Assembly: GCF_030519355.1 (NCBI RefSeq)
Contig: NZ_JAUMKC010000007.1
Coordinates: 169,346-233,345 of the forward strand
DNA from: Mucilaginibacter sp. L3T2-6
GTDB lineage: Bacteria > Bacteroidota > Bacteroidia > Sphingobacteriales > Sphingobacteriaceae
Reading direction: 5' to 3'
Length of the DNA: 64,000 nt
Shown here one piece after another: positions 8,794-16,714 of this stretch. Under the pieces are notes generated by a model. It saw only the letters and a program-made list of their open reading frames with translations, made no database searches and was not told the origin of the DNA. The translations under genes and the position numbers were made by a program. Within the stretch, counting starts at the first letter, position 1. Each line of letters opens with the position of its first letter.

Positions 8794-11163
8794 ATGAAAG
8801 TTATCAACCGGTTTAAACTGAATATTTGCTTCGCGGCCTGCCTGGCAATGGCGGGAATGGTGAAGGCGCAATCGTATGTGCCGGAGTACAACGATGCAAG
8901 ACTGAAGATAAAGCCTACCGTACCCATCAAAGCTTATTCGTTTGATTTGAAGGACGTGAAACTGCTCGACGGTCCTTTTAAAACCGCCATGAACGCCGAT
9001 ATCACTTACCTGCTTACCATCGAGCCCGACAGGCTGCTGTCGGCCTTCCGCACACACTCGGGGCTAAAGGCAAAGGGCAAGATGTACGAGGGCTGGGAGT
9101 CGTCTGGACTGGCGGGGCATACGCTGGGACATTATTTGTCTGCTATCTCCATGTATTATGCATCCAGCCGCGACCCTGAGTTTTTAAAGCGGGTAAATTA
9201 TATTGTAAAGGAGCTGGATGAATGCCAGGCGGCGCGCAAGACCGGCTATGTAGGCGCTATCCCGAAGGAAGATACGGTTTGGGCCGAGGTAGCCAAAGGT
9301 GATATCCGCTCGCACGGGTTTGATTTGAATGGCGCGTGGTCACCCTGGTACACGGTGCATAAGGTAATGGCCGGCCTGCTGGATGCATATCTGTATACCA
9401 AGAACTATGAGGCCCTGAAAGTGTGCCGCGGCATGGCCGACTGGACCGGCAAAACCCTCAAAAATCTGAACGAAGAGCAGTTGCAAAAAATGCTGATCTG
9501 CGAATATGGCGGTATGGCAGAAGTGCTGGCGAATCTATACGCCATAACCGGCGATAAAAAGTACCTTGCCCTGAGTTATAAATTTTACGACAAACGAATC
9601 CTCGATCCATTGGCAAAAAAACAGGATGTACTGCCGGGAAAACATTCCAACACGCAGATACCAAAAATTATCGCCAGCGCGCGCCGCTATGAGCTTACCG
9701 GCGACAAGAACGACGATGCCATAGCCAATTTTTTCTGGACTACGGTCACCAAACACCACTCCTACGCCACCGGCGGAAACAGCAACTACGAGTACCTGGG
9801 CGAACCTGACAAACTGAACGATAAGCTCACTGAAAACACCACAGAAACCTGCAACACTTACAATATGCTGAAACTGACCCGGCATTTGTTTGCGGTGTCG
9901 CCCTCGGCTTCCCTGATGGATTATTATGAAAAGGCGCTTTACAACCATATACTGGCTTCCCAAAACCACCAGACCGGTATGGTATGCTATTTTGTGCCGC
10001 TGCGCATGGGCGGCAAAAAACAGTACAGCACCCAATTTGATGATTTCACCTGTTGTGTGGGCTCGGGCATGGAAAACCATGTGAAATACAACGAGAGCAT
10101 CTATTTCCGCGGTGCTGACGGCAGTGTGTATGTGAACCTGTTCATCCCGTCGGCATTAAATTATGCTGCCAAGGGCGTAACTATTAAACAGGAAAGCCTG
10201 TTCCCGGCCAGCGAGCATGTAAAATTCACCATTAATACCAAAAAACCGGTTACAATGGCCATCCGGCTGCGCGATCCTAAATGGGCCGGTGCTGTCAGCA
10301 TTACCATTAACCGCATTCCGCAGCATGTTAAGCCTGACGCCAAAGGCTACTTTGTATTGAACCGTAAGTGGAGTAATAACGACAAGATAGAGTTCACTCT
10401 GCCCGAAAATCTTTATACCGAAGCGATGCCTGACAATGCCGACCGGCGCGCAGTTTTTTATGGGCCGGTGCTGCTGGCCGGTGTCCTCGGCAATACCGAA
10501 CCTGATCCAACCAAAGGTGTTCCTGTATTTGTAACCAGCGAGAAGGATCCTAACAAATGGCTGGAAATGGTAGACCAGCGTCAGCTCACCTTTAAAACGG
10601 TAAACGTAGCCCGCCCGGATGAAGTTACACTAATGCCATTCAATCAAACCAAAGACCAATACTATTCGGTTTACTGGGATGTGTTTACCCCCGAAAAATG
10701 GACCGTACAGCAATTGGCTTACGACGCTGCCCGCAAAAAGCAGAAAGAACTGGAAGACCGCACCACCGATGTGCTCCGTCCTGGCGAAATGCAGCCCGAG
10801 CGGGATCACAACCTTACCGGCGAAAAGCTCACCAATGGCGAAGAACATACCCGCAAATGGCGGGCTACCGATCCGGAAGGCTACATCCAGTACGACATGA
10901 AGGTTGACGGGAAAGCGCAAAATACGCTCATCAATACCTATTGGGGCATGGATAACCGCGGTCGGGTTTTTGACATCCTGGTGGACGGTATAGAGCTATC
11001 CACCGAAGATCTGAACAAATACAAGGAAAGCCGCTTTTACGACATCAGCTACACCATTCCCATAGAGCTGACCAAAGGCAAGCAAAAGGTAACTATCAAA
11101 TTGCAGCCAAAAAAAGGTAATATGGCCGGCCCGGTTTACGGCAGCCGGGTGGTGAAGGAGTAA
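8794..11163 (+). CDS. Secreted GH127/GH146 beta-L-arabinofuranosidase-family protein
   Basis: Former DUF1680 glycosidase, probably periplasmic, removing beta-L-arabinofuranose from plant glycans. I start it at ATG 8794 (789 aa), which gives a clean signal peptide ending ...GMVKAQ; an in-frame TTG at 8770 is less likely. In the GH127 enzyme HypBA1 a zinc site is built from one glutamate and three cysteines, with another cysteine as nucleophile. Here E337 (LGEPDKLN), C353 (TTETCNTYN) and the pair C420-C421 (FTCCVGSG) fit, but the first cysteine of the C-x-C-C motif is replaced. The C-terminal third resembles DUF4986 and DUF6805 modules seen in GH146-like proteins. Family membership is firm; the exact linkage is not. 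It has its own promoter and a strong hairpin terminator. Confidence 0.9.
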   Translation: MKVINRFKLNICFAACLAMAGMVKAQSYVPEYNDARLKIKPTVPIKAYSFDLKDVKLLDGPFKTAMNADITYLLTIEPDRLLSAFRTHSGLKAKGKMYEGWESSGLAGHTLGHYLSAISMYYASSRDPEFLKRVNYIVKELDECQAARKTGYVGAIPKEDTVWAEVAKGDIRSHGFDLNGAWSPWYTVHKVMAGLLDAYLYTKNYEALKVCRGMADWTGKTLKNLNEEQLQKMLICEYGGMAEVLANLYAITGDKKYLALSYKFYDKRILDPLAKKQDVLPGKHSNTQIPKIIASARRYELTGDKNDDAIANFFWTTVTKHHSYATGGNSNYEYLGEPDKLNDKLTENTTETCNTYNMLKLTRHLFAVSPSASLMDYYEKALYNHILASQNHQTGMVCYFVPLRMGGKKQYSTQFDDFTCCVGSGMENHVKYNESIYFRGADGSVYVNLFIPSALNYAAKGVTIKQESLFPASEHVKFTINTKKPVTMAIRLRDPKWAGAVSITINRIPQHVKPDAKGYFVLNRKWSNNDKIEFTLPENLYTEAMPDNADRRAVFYGPVLLAGVLGNTEPDPTKGVPVFVTSEKDPNKWLEMVDQRQLTFKTVNVARPDEVTLMPFNQTKDQYYSVYWDVFTPEKWTVQQLAYDAARKKQKELEDRTTDVLRPGEMQPERDHNLTGEKLTNGEEHTRKWRATDPEGYIQYDMKVDGKAQNTLINTYWGMDNRGRVFDILVDGIELSTEDLNKYKESRFYDISYTIPIELTKGKQKVTIKLQPKKGNMAGPVYGSRVVKE

Positions 11164-11172
11164 TAAGTTTTC

Positions 11173-11213
11173 AGTTGGCAGCAGCAGTTATGTTCTGACT
11201 GCTGCTGCCAACT
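11173..11213 (+). terminator. Perfect 16-bp hairpin after the GH127 gene
   Basis: Arms 11173-11188 and 11198-11213 are exact reverse complements (agttggcagcagcagt) around a 9-base loop, 9 bases after the stop codon. The following bases are T-rich but interrupted (ttctttcc), so it may be a terminator or a palindromic repeat unit. Its core GCTGCCAACT recurs at 1961-1970 and 12188-12197. Confidence 0.6.
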
Positions 11214-11296
11214 TTCTTTCCGGATATTTTGTTTCCTCGTACCAATTCACCTATCTTTATTATAATAAATCACTCATCCACCTAATACCTTTTTAA

Positions 11297-12139
11297 ATGG
11301 CCACACTACAAAACGGTTCATCAGGCGGCGAGGTAACCATGTTACAGCGCGCACTTTCATTATTAGGCTATAGCTGCACTGTCGACGGCAACTTTGGGCC
11401 AGGCACACAAGCGGCAGTCGAGCAATTTCAAACAGCGCAAGGGCTTACGGCCGACGGCGTAGCAGGCCCCAACACATGGGCAAAGCTGGATTATTTGGCG
11501 CCGCAGGGAATGGATATTTCGCATTTCAACACCGTCACGTGGAATAATTTGTCGCAGCACATTCAGTTCGTATTTCACAAATACAGCCAGGGTGCTACCT
11601 ATAAGGATCCTACATTCAGCGCCAACCTGGCATCCATAAAGCAAAAAGGATTGCTGTACAGCGCTTACCATTTTCTCACCTTCCAGGATTCAGCACAATC
11701 GCAAATAGATAATTTTATGGCCTGCTGGAACAGTGTGGAAGGGCCAAACGCTTTGCCGCCCGTGCTTGATGTTGAGTGGCAGGTAGGCAGCAGCGATGCC
11801 AACACTAACCAGTTGAATAGTTATATCGCCCAAAATAAAAATGCCTGTATACAGATTATTGGCGAATGGATTGACGCCGTTGCCGCGCAGACCGGCCGCA
11901 CGCCGATCATTTACACCGCCAGGAGCTTTTGGAACGAATACTTTAGCGGCGTAACGCAATTTGGCGACAACCCGCTATGGATACCGGCATATCAGCAAAA
12001 CCCTCCGGGATTACCGCAGGGCTGGTCGTCCTATGCTATATGGCAATATTCCGAAAACGCCTCTATACCCGGCGTAGGGGGTGGCAGTTTGGATATGGAT
12101 ATCTTTAATGGAAACCTGGATGCGTTAAAGGCGCTCTAA
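11297..12139 (+). CDS. GH25-type lysozyme-like protein with peptidoglycan-binding domain
   Basis: Predicted N-acetylmuramidase. Residues about 5-65 form a PG_binding_1 domain (LQRALSLLGYSCTVDG, AVEQFQTAQGLTADG). Residues about 70-278 form a GH25 barrel: GMDISHFN carries D73, and VLDVEW carries the D158/E160 pair expected at the active site. Length 280 aa. No signal peptide or lipobox is visible, so export would need another route or partner, as for phage endolysins and toxin-type effectors; no phage genes are nearby. It stands alone on the plus strand after the glycosidase, 157 bases from its stop. A role in wall turnover or competition is inference. Confidence 0.87.
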   Translation: MATLQNGSSGGEVTMLQRALSLLGYSCTVDGNFGPGTQAAVEQFQTAQGLTADGVAGPNTWAKLDYLAPQGMDISHFNTVTWNNLSQHIQFVFHKYSQGATYKDPTFSANLASIKQKGLLYSAYHFLTFQDSAQSQIDNFMACWNSVEGPNALPPVLDVEWQVGSSDANTNQLNSYIAQNKNACIQIIGEWIDAVAAQTGRTPIIYTARSFWNEYFSGVTQFGDNPLWIPAYQQNPPGLPQGWSSYAIWQYSENASIPGVGGGSLDMDIFNGNLDALKAL

Positions 12140-12197
12140 CGCAGTAGTAGCAGTGGCAATAGTAGTAGTAGTAAATACCGGCTGCCCGCTGCCAACT
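12140..12197. repeat. Low-complexity AGT tract and GCTGCCAACT element
   Basis: Directly after the GH25 stop there is an imperfect run of AGT/GCAGT triplets (about 12142-12172), then the 10-base core GCTGCCAACT (12188-12197) that also occurs after lytR (1961-1970) and inside the hairpin after the GH127 gene (11204-11213). It is probably an intergenic repeat family; no protein is encoded. Confidence 0.45.
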
Positions 12198-12234
12198 GAA
12201 AGACTACCTTGAAAATCTATCAATCTCGAGACTG

Positions 12235-12789
12235 TTAATACCAGGCTTCAAGTCGCTTTAAGTCGTGCTGGTTTATTTGGTAGGGTTCCCTATCCCAGAA
12301 AACGGGAATTTTTGCAATGCAACTGATATTAGTTTCCAGGCTGCCGGAAGAGAGTTCAAAATCAAACCGGGGGTGCTCCGCGGAATAAAATTTCAGGTCC
12401 TTGGTGTTTTCTATAAAGCTAAACCTTACGTCGATAATGCCGATAACTTTTACATGGTTGGCCGCCACGTAACGCAGCAGCACTGGTTCTGAGGGATAAA
12501 CATAGCGATAGCTTTCGGCGGGGGCAGTCATATCATGGCCGGCGTATTTTTTTACCAATGCCATATCAAAGTTTTTTACTTCCTCTATTGAATTAAATTC
12601 CCGGTAGTCTGCATAAATATCCCTGTCATCCAGCGGATAAACTGATTTGCTCTCATCTTCTTCATCGTCGTTATACAGGCGGCGATAAAGTGTATAATGG
12701 GCGCTAACTTGTCGCGGCTGATCGTAATAAAACGTAAATTCGGCAAAAAGGTGGTCAGTGTTTGTGTAAACTTTCAGGGTTCTGTCCAT
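12235..12789 (-). CDS. Unknown 184-aa protein
   Basis: Not recognised. No signal peptide, membrane segment or familiar motif. It is rich in aromatic and acidic residues (for example FAEFTFYYD, YNDDEEDESKS, KIPVFWDREPYQ) and has the alternating pattern of a beta-rich soluble cytoplasmic protein. It starts at a clear ATG (MDRTLKVYTN) and reads toward the GH25 gene, divergent from the acyltransferase. No neighbour suggests a role. Confidence 0.65.
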   Translation of the reverse strand: MDRTLKVYTNTDHLFAEFTFYYDQPRQVSAHYTLYRRLYNDDEEDESKSVYPLDDRDIYADYREFNSIEEVKNFDMALVKKYAGHDMTAPAESYRYVYPSEPVLLRYVAANHVKVIGIIDVRFSFIENTKDLKFYSAEHPRFDFELSSGSLETNISCIAKIPVFWDREPYQINQHDLKRLEAWY

Positions 12790-12955
12790 GGCCAGTTAAG
12801 GTTTATTTATAAGCGCCAAAGTATGCTTTTATTTTCTTTGACAGAAATTGTCGCGGGTTTTATTGCCTGATATTCTTATTGGTTTTATCGTATCTTTACG
12901 GTAACGCCAGGCCGTATCCTTATGATTTCGGTTCCGTGGCAAAATTTTATTTGTA

Positions 12956-14029
12956 ATGACTAAACCGGCTACATCACGCAACTACGGGCTTGATATGATA
13001 AGGGTGATTTCCTGCTACATGGTAATACAGGCCCACGCCGGCGAATTTTTCTTTATCGGTAACGGCGGTAAAATAACCAACACTGCCGATGCATATTGGG
13101 TGGGCTGGTATAACCCGGTATGCATAACTTCGGTCCCGTTGTTTGTAATGATTTCAGGCTTTTTTCTTTTCCCGGTGACAAATATCCCCGCATTTTTAAA
13201 AAAGCGCTTTAGCAGGATTTTGATTCCCTTTGTGTTATGGTGCATATTTTATGCCCTTTATTATTACGCCAAAGGTTATGTCGACTTAAAAACAACGCTC
13301 ACCAATATTGCCAATATCCCGGTGAATTATGGCGCCGAGGTGGGCCATTTATGGTTTGTGTACATGCTGCTGGGCATTTATTTGTTTGCGCCGGTACTTT
13401 CCCCATGGATTGAAAGCGCGAACCGGCGAAGCATGGAATATTACCTGGTACTGTGGGCGGTGTCGCTGTGCATTCCGTATATCCATTTGCTCACACCCGG
13501 CTTATGGGGCGAAACTTTCTGGAACCGTACCCCCATGCTGTATTATTTCTCGGGCTTCCTGGGTTACGTGGTGCTGGCCAACTATATTAAACGCTTCCAC
13601 ATGGCGCCAAAACGCTGGAATTACATTGTTGGTACTATCCTTTTAGTCGCGGGCTATGCCATAACCACCGCCGGGTTCATCAGCAGATTACAAACCGAGC
13701 AATACATCAATAAACTGGCGCTTACATGGGGTTTCGAAACCATTAATATTGCCATGATGACTACCGGAGCCTTCCTGATGTTGAAAAACATACAAATAAC
13801 CAATCCGGATAGTCCGTTTGCAAAACTACTGATTGATATCGCTGCCAAAAGCTATGGCATTTACCTGGCACATATCCTTATCTTAAATGCGGTACATTCA
13901 GTATTGAATCCACGGTTAAACAGCGCAGCTGTTAAAATTCCATTAATGGGTATTTGCGCCTTTGTGATTACCTTTTTGGCGGTAAAGGCGCTTTCGTATT
14001 TTCCAAAGAGTAAGTGGATTGTTGGCTAA
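12956..14029 (+). CDS. Acyltransferase 3 family membrane protein
   Basis: Integral membrane O-acyltransferase of the OafA/NodX type, which transfers acetyl or similar groups to surface sugars. The N-terminus has the family pattern (YGLDMIRVISCYMVIQAHA), with the conserved histidine H27. About ten hydrophobic segments follow, including GHLWFVYMLLGIYLFAP, a characteristic stretch of this family. Length 357 aa is normal. It is a single gene; the next gene is on the opposite strand, so its sugar substrate cannot be told from context. Confidence 0.85.
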   Translation: MTKPATSRNYGLDMIRVISCYMVIQAHAGEFFFIGNGGKITNTADAYWVGWYNPVCITSVPLFVMISGFFLFPVTNIPAFLKKRFSRILIPFVLWCIFYALYYYAKGYVDLKTTLTNIANIPVNYGAEVGHLWFVYMLLGIYLFAPVLSPWIESANRRSMEYYLVLWAVSLCIPYIHLLTPGLWGETFWNRTPMLYYFSGFLGYVVLANYIKRFHMAPKRWNYIVGTILLVAGYAITTAGFISRLQTEQYINKLALTWGFETINIAMMTTGAFLMLKNIQITNPDSPFAKLLIDIAAKSYGIYLAHILILNAVHSVLNPRLNSAAVKIPLMGICAFVITFLAVKALSYFPKSKWIVG

Positions 14030-14101
14030 AGCCAAGTTGCATCCTTTTTTAAAGAGCAATTCCAACCTGTATTCCAAAAAACGCTACGGCGTAACACCCC
14101 T

Positions 14102-15148
14102 TTATGGGGTTTGGGGGAACGCATTCCAGCCCTGTGCCTTTAATTCATGTACCGTGCCGCTTTTGGTAATGAGGTTGCAGCCTGCTGATGGCTCGGTGAT
14201 ATAACCGATGATGGAAATATCCATCTTGAATTTAATTTTGTCGTAGTCTGCTTGCTTTACAGTGAAGAGCAACTCGTAATCTTCGCCGCCGCTCAGGGCG
14301 CACACAGTTGGGTCGAGGTTGAATTCGCGGGCGGTTTCGAAAGTCATGGGATCGAGGGGGATCTTTTCCTCGTACAGATTGCAGCCTTTGCCGCTTTGTT
14401 TGCAAATATGCAGCACCTCGGAAGCCAGTCCGTCCGACACATCAATCATTGCCGTTGGTTTTACATCAATTTCTTTTAGCAGGTCAATAACGTCGCGACG
14501 CGCTTCCGGCTTCAGCTGCCGCTCAACAATGTAGTCCTTTCCTTCCAGATCGGGCTGAATGTTTGGATTTTCCAGGAAGATCATCTTCTCCCGCTCCAGT
14601 AATTGCAGACCGGTATAAGCACCGCCTAAATCGCCTGAAACACATATCAAATCGCCCTCCTGCGCGCCGTTGCGGTAAACCACATCCTTTTCGTCGGCAT
14701 AGCCGATAGACGTCACGCTAATAACCAACCCCTGCTTTGATGACGACGTATCGCCGCCAACCAAATCCACATTATATTTTTCACAAGCCAGGTAAATGCC
14801 CTGGTACAATTCCTCAACAGCCTCCAGCGGAAACTTGCTGCTTATCCCTATCGATACCGTAACCTGCGATGCAGTGCCGTTCATAGCATAAATGTCGCTT
14901 AGGTTTACCTGTATGGCTTTGTAGCCCAAATGCTTAAGCGGGGTATAAGCCAGGTCGAAATGAATACCTTCCAGCAGCATGTCGGTGGAGATGAGTGTTT
15001 TTTTTCCGGCAAAATCAAGCACGGCAGCATCATCGCCAACGCCTTTAATAGTGCTGGGCTGGGCAATCTTTATATTTTTAGTAAGGTAGTTGATCAGGCC
15101 GAATTCGCCTAATTCCTGTATATTCGTTCTGTCTTTATTATCAAACAT
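14102..15148 (-). CDS. thiL: Thiamine-monophosphate kinase
   Basis: Phosphorylates thiamine monophosphate to thiamine diphosphate, the last step of cofactor synthesis. Family landmarks: GVGDDAAVLD near residue 36, STDMLLEGIHF near 54, NLSDIYAMNG near 82, VGGDTSSSKQG near 129, and DVSDGLASEVLHICKQSG in the C-terminal half. Length 348 aa fits. Two overlapping upstream boxes could be the promoter: TATTTTTG at 15222-15229 and TAGTTTTG at 15237-15244 on the minus strand. No other thiamine gene is nearby. Confidence 0.94.
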   Translation of the reverse strand: MFDNKDRTNIQELGEFGLINYLTKNIKIAQPSTIKGVGDDAAVLDFAGKKTLISTDMLLEGIHFDLAYTPLKHLGYKAIQVNLSDIYAMNGTASQVTVSIGISSKFPLEAVEELYQGIYLACEKYNVDLVGGDTSSSKQGLVISVTSIGYADEKDVVYRNGAQEGDLICVSGDLGGAYTGLQLLEREKMIFLENPNIQPDLEGKDYIVERQLKPEARRDVIDLLKEIDVKPTAMIDVSDGLASEVLHICKQSGKGCNLYEEKIPLDPMTFETAREFNLDPTVCALSGGEDYELLFTVKQADYDKIKFKMDISIIGYITEPSAGCNLITKSGTVHELKAQGWNAFPQTP

Positions 15149-15350
15149 ATCTTGGAAATTATACCGATTTTTTAATTCACTTCAACCATTTTTCGGACAA
15201 TGAATACACCCAATCAGCCAACAAAAATACAAAAACCAAAACTAAACCCATTGGGAACTATAGATATATAAGGATCATCATATAAAGCACTTTTCCCTTC
15301 ATCCCGTAAATTTTTCCTAACTTGCCACTCTCATCACCTATATAGATATA

Positions 15351-16571
15351 GTGACATTCAAAGATTTTAATTTTAACGACGATTTATTCCAAGGCATCTC
15401 GAGCATGGGTTTTACAACCCCGACACCAATTCAGGAGATGGCCATCCCGGTAATACTTAACGGACAGGACATTATTGCCTGCGCACAAACAGGCACAGGT
15501 AAAACGGGTGCATACCTGTTGCCTGTGCTGGATGTTATCGGCAAAAAAGATAATAAGCACCATACCAGCACCCTGATACTTGCCCCAACGCGGGAGCTTG
15601 CCCAGCAGATAGACCAGCAGGTGGAAGGTCTGGCCTACTTTACCGGTATCAGCTCGATTGCCGTGTTTGGCGGCGGCGATGGCAGTGCCTACGAGCAGCA
15701 GCGCCGCGGCATACAGAACAATGTAAATATCATCATTGCCACGCCTGGGCGGCTGATAGCGCATCTTACATCGGGCGTCCTCAAGCTTAATCATGTAACT
15801 CACCTGGTGCTTGATGAAGCCGACCGCATGCTCGACATGGGTTTTTACGACGACATTATGCGGATTGTTAGCTACCTGCCGAAAGACCGGCAAACACTGC
15901 TATTTTCGGCTACTATGCCGGGGCGCATACGCACGCTGGCCAAAAAGATATTAAATAACCCGGAGCAGATAAACATCGCAATTTCGCAACCTGCCGTGGG
16001 CATTGACCAGCAGATCTACCGCGTGCACGATGCGCAAAAAACGCCATTACTGCAAACCATACTTAAAACCGGTGGCTATGTAAGCACTATAGTATTCGCC
16101 TCGAGAAAGGAAATTGTAAAATCGCTTACCCGCGAGCTGAGGGCAGCCAATTTGAAGGTGAAAGCCTTCCATTCCGACTTGGAGCAAAAAGAGCGCGAAG
16201 AAATATTGCTGGATTTTAAAAACCGGCAGTTGCCCGTCATCATCGGCACTGATGCCCTTTCCCGCGGTATCGACGTGGAAGGCATCGACCTGGTTATTAA
16301 TTACGACGTGCCTGGCGACCCGGAAGATTATATCCACCGGATTGGCCGCACCGCCCGAGCAGAGACCACCGGCACCGCCATTACCTTCGTAAATCACCGC
16401 GACGAGCGCCGCCTCAAAAGCATAGAAACACTGATTGAAAAACCTATCCGCCTAATGGAAGTGCCGGATGACTTAAAATCTATCGAAGGCCCCAAACCAA
16501 CCGAGCAACCTACCAAAAAACGCTCGAACCGTAGAAGGTGGGGGAATAAAGGAACGCCGAAGAAAGGCTGA
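15351..16571 (+). CDS. DEAD-box RNA helicase (RhlE-like)
   Basis: ATP-dependent RNA helicase, probably acting in ribosome assembly or RNA turnover. It starts at GTG 15351 (MTFKDFNFNDDLFQG), a normal start for the family. The Q motif (FTTPTPIQ), motif I (AQTGTGKT), Ia (PTRELAQQ), II (LDEADRML), III (SAT) and VI (HRIGRTAR) are all present, so both RecA-like domains are complete by about residue 370. The tail is short and basic (KKRSNRRRWGNKG), a common RNA-binding extension. 406 aa. Confidence 0.95.
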   Translation: MTFKDFNFNDDLFQGISSMGFTTPTPIQEMAIPVILNGQDIIACAQTGTGKTGAYLLPVLDVIGKKDNKHHTSTLILAPTRELAQQIDQQVEGLAYFTGISSIAVFGGGDGSAYEQQRRGIQNNVNIIIATPGRLIAHLTSGVLKLNHVTHLVLDEADRMLDMGFYDDIMRIVSYLPKDRQTLLFSATMPGRIRTLAKKILNNPEQINIAISQPAVGIDQQIYRVHDAQKTPLLQTILKTGGYVSTIVFASRKEIVKSLTRELRAANLKVKAFHSDLEQKEREEILLDFKNRQLPVIIGTDALSRGIDVEGIDLVINYDVPGDPEDYIHRIGRTARAETTGTAITFVNHRDERRLKSIETLIEKPIRLMEVPDDLKSIEGPKPTEQPTKKRSNRRRWGNKGTPKKG

Positions 16572-16689
16572 ATTGCTGTCGAATTATTTCATTTGCAATA
16601 AATTTCGAGGATTGATTGCAGAGACGCGTAACATCGGCCCGTACGATTCCTCTCGCAGGCATATACCGCCGGATTTCCCAAATAAACCC

Positions 16690-16697
16690 TATTTTTG
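16690..16697 (+). promoter_or_regulatory. Possible -7 box of the TonB receptor gene
   Basis: TATTTTTG fits TAnnTTTG, but lies only 17 bases before the ATG at 16715 and has no clear -33 partner. It would give a leader of about 10 bases. Confidence 0.3.
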
Positions 16698-16714
16698 CTT
16701 TACCCAAAACTACC

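Noticed and set aside
9535..10080. 181-codon open frame on the minus strand
   Set aside because: Antisense to the GH127 catalytic region.
12142..12172. AGT triplet tract as a CRISPR or tandem repeat array
   Set aside because: Units are 3 bases and irregular, with no spacers.
16616..16714. N-terminal extension of the TonB receptor frame
   Set aside because: It would precede the signal peptide; the ATG at 16715 gives a proper export signal.
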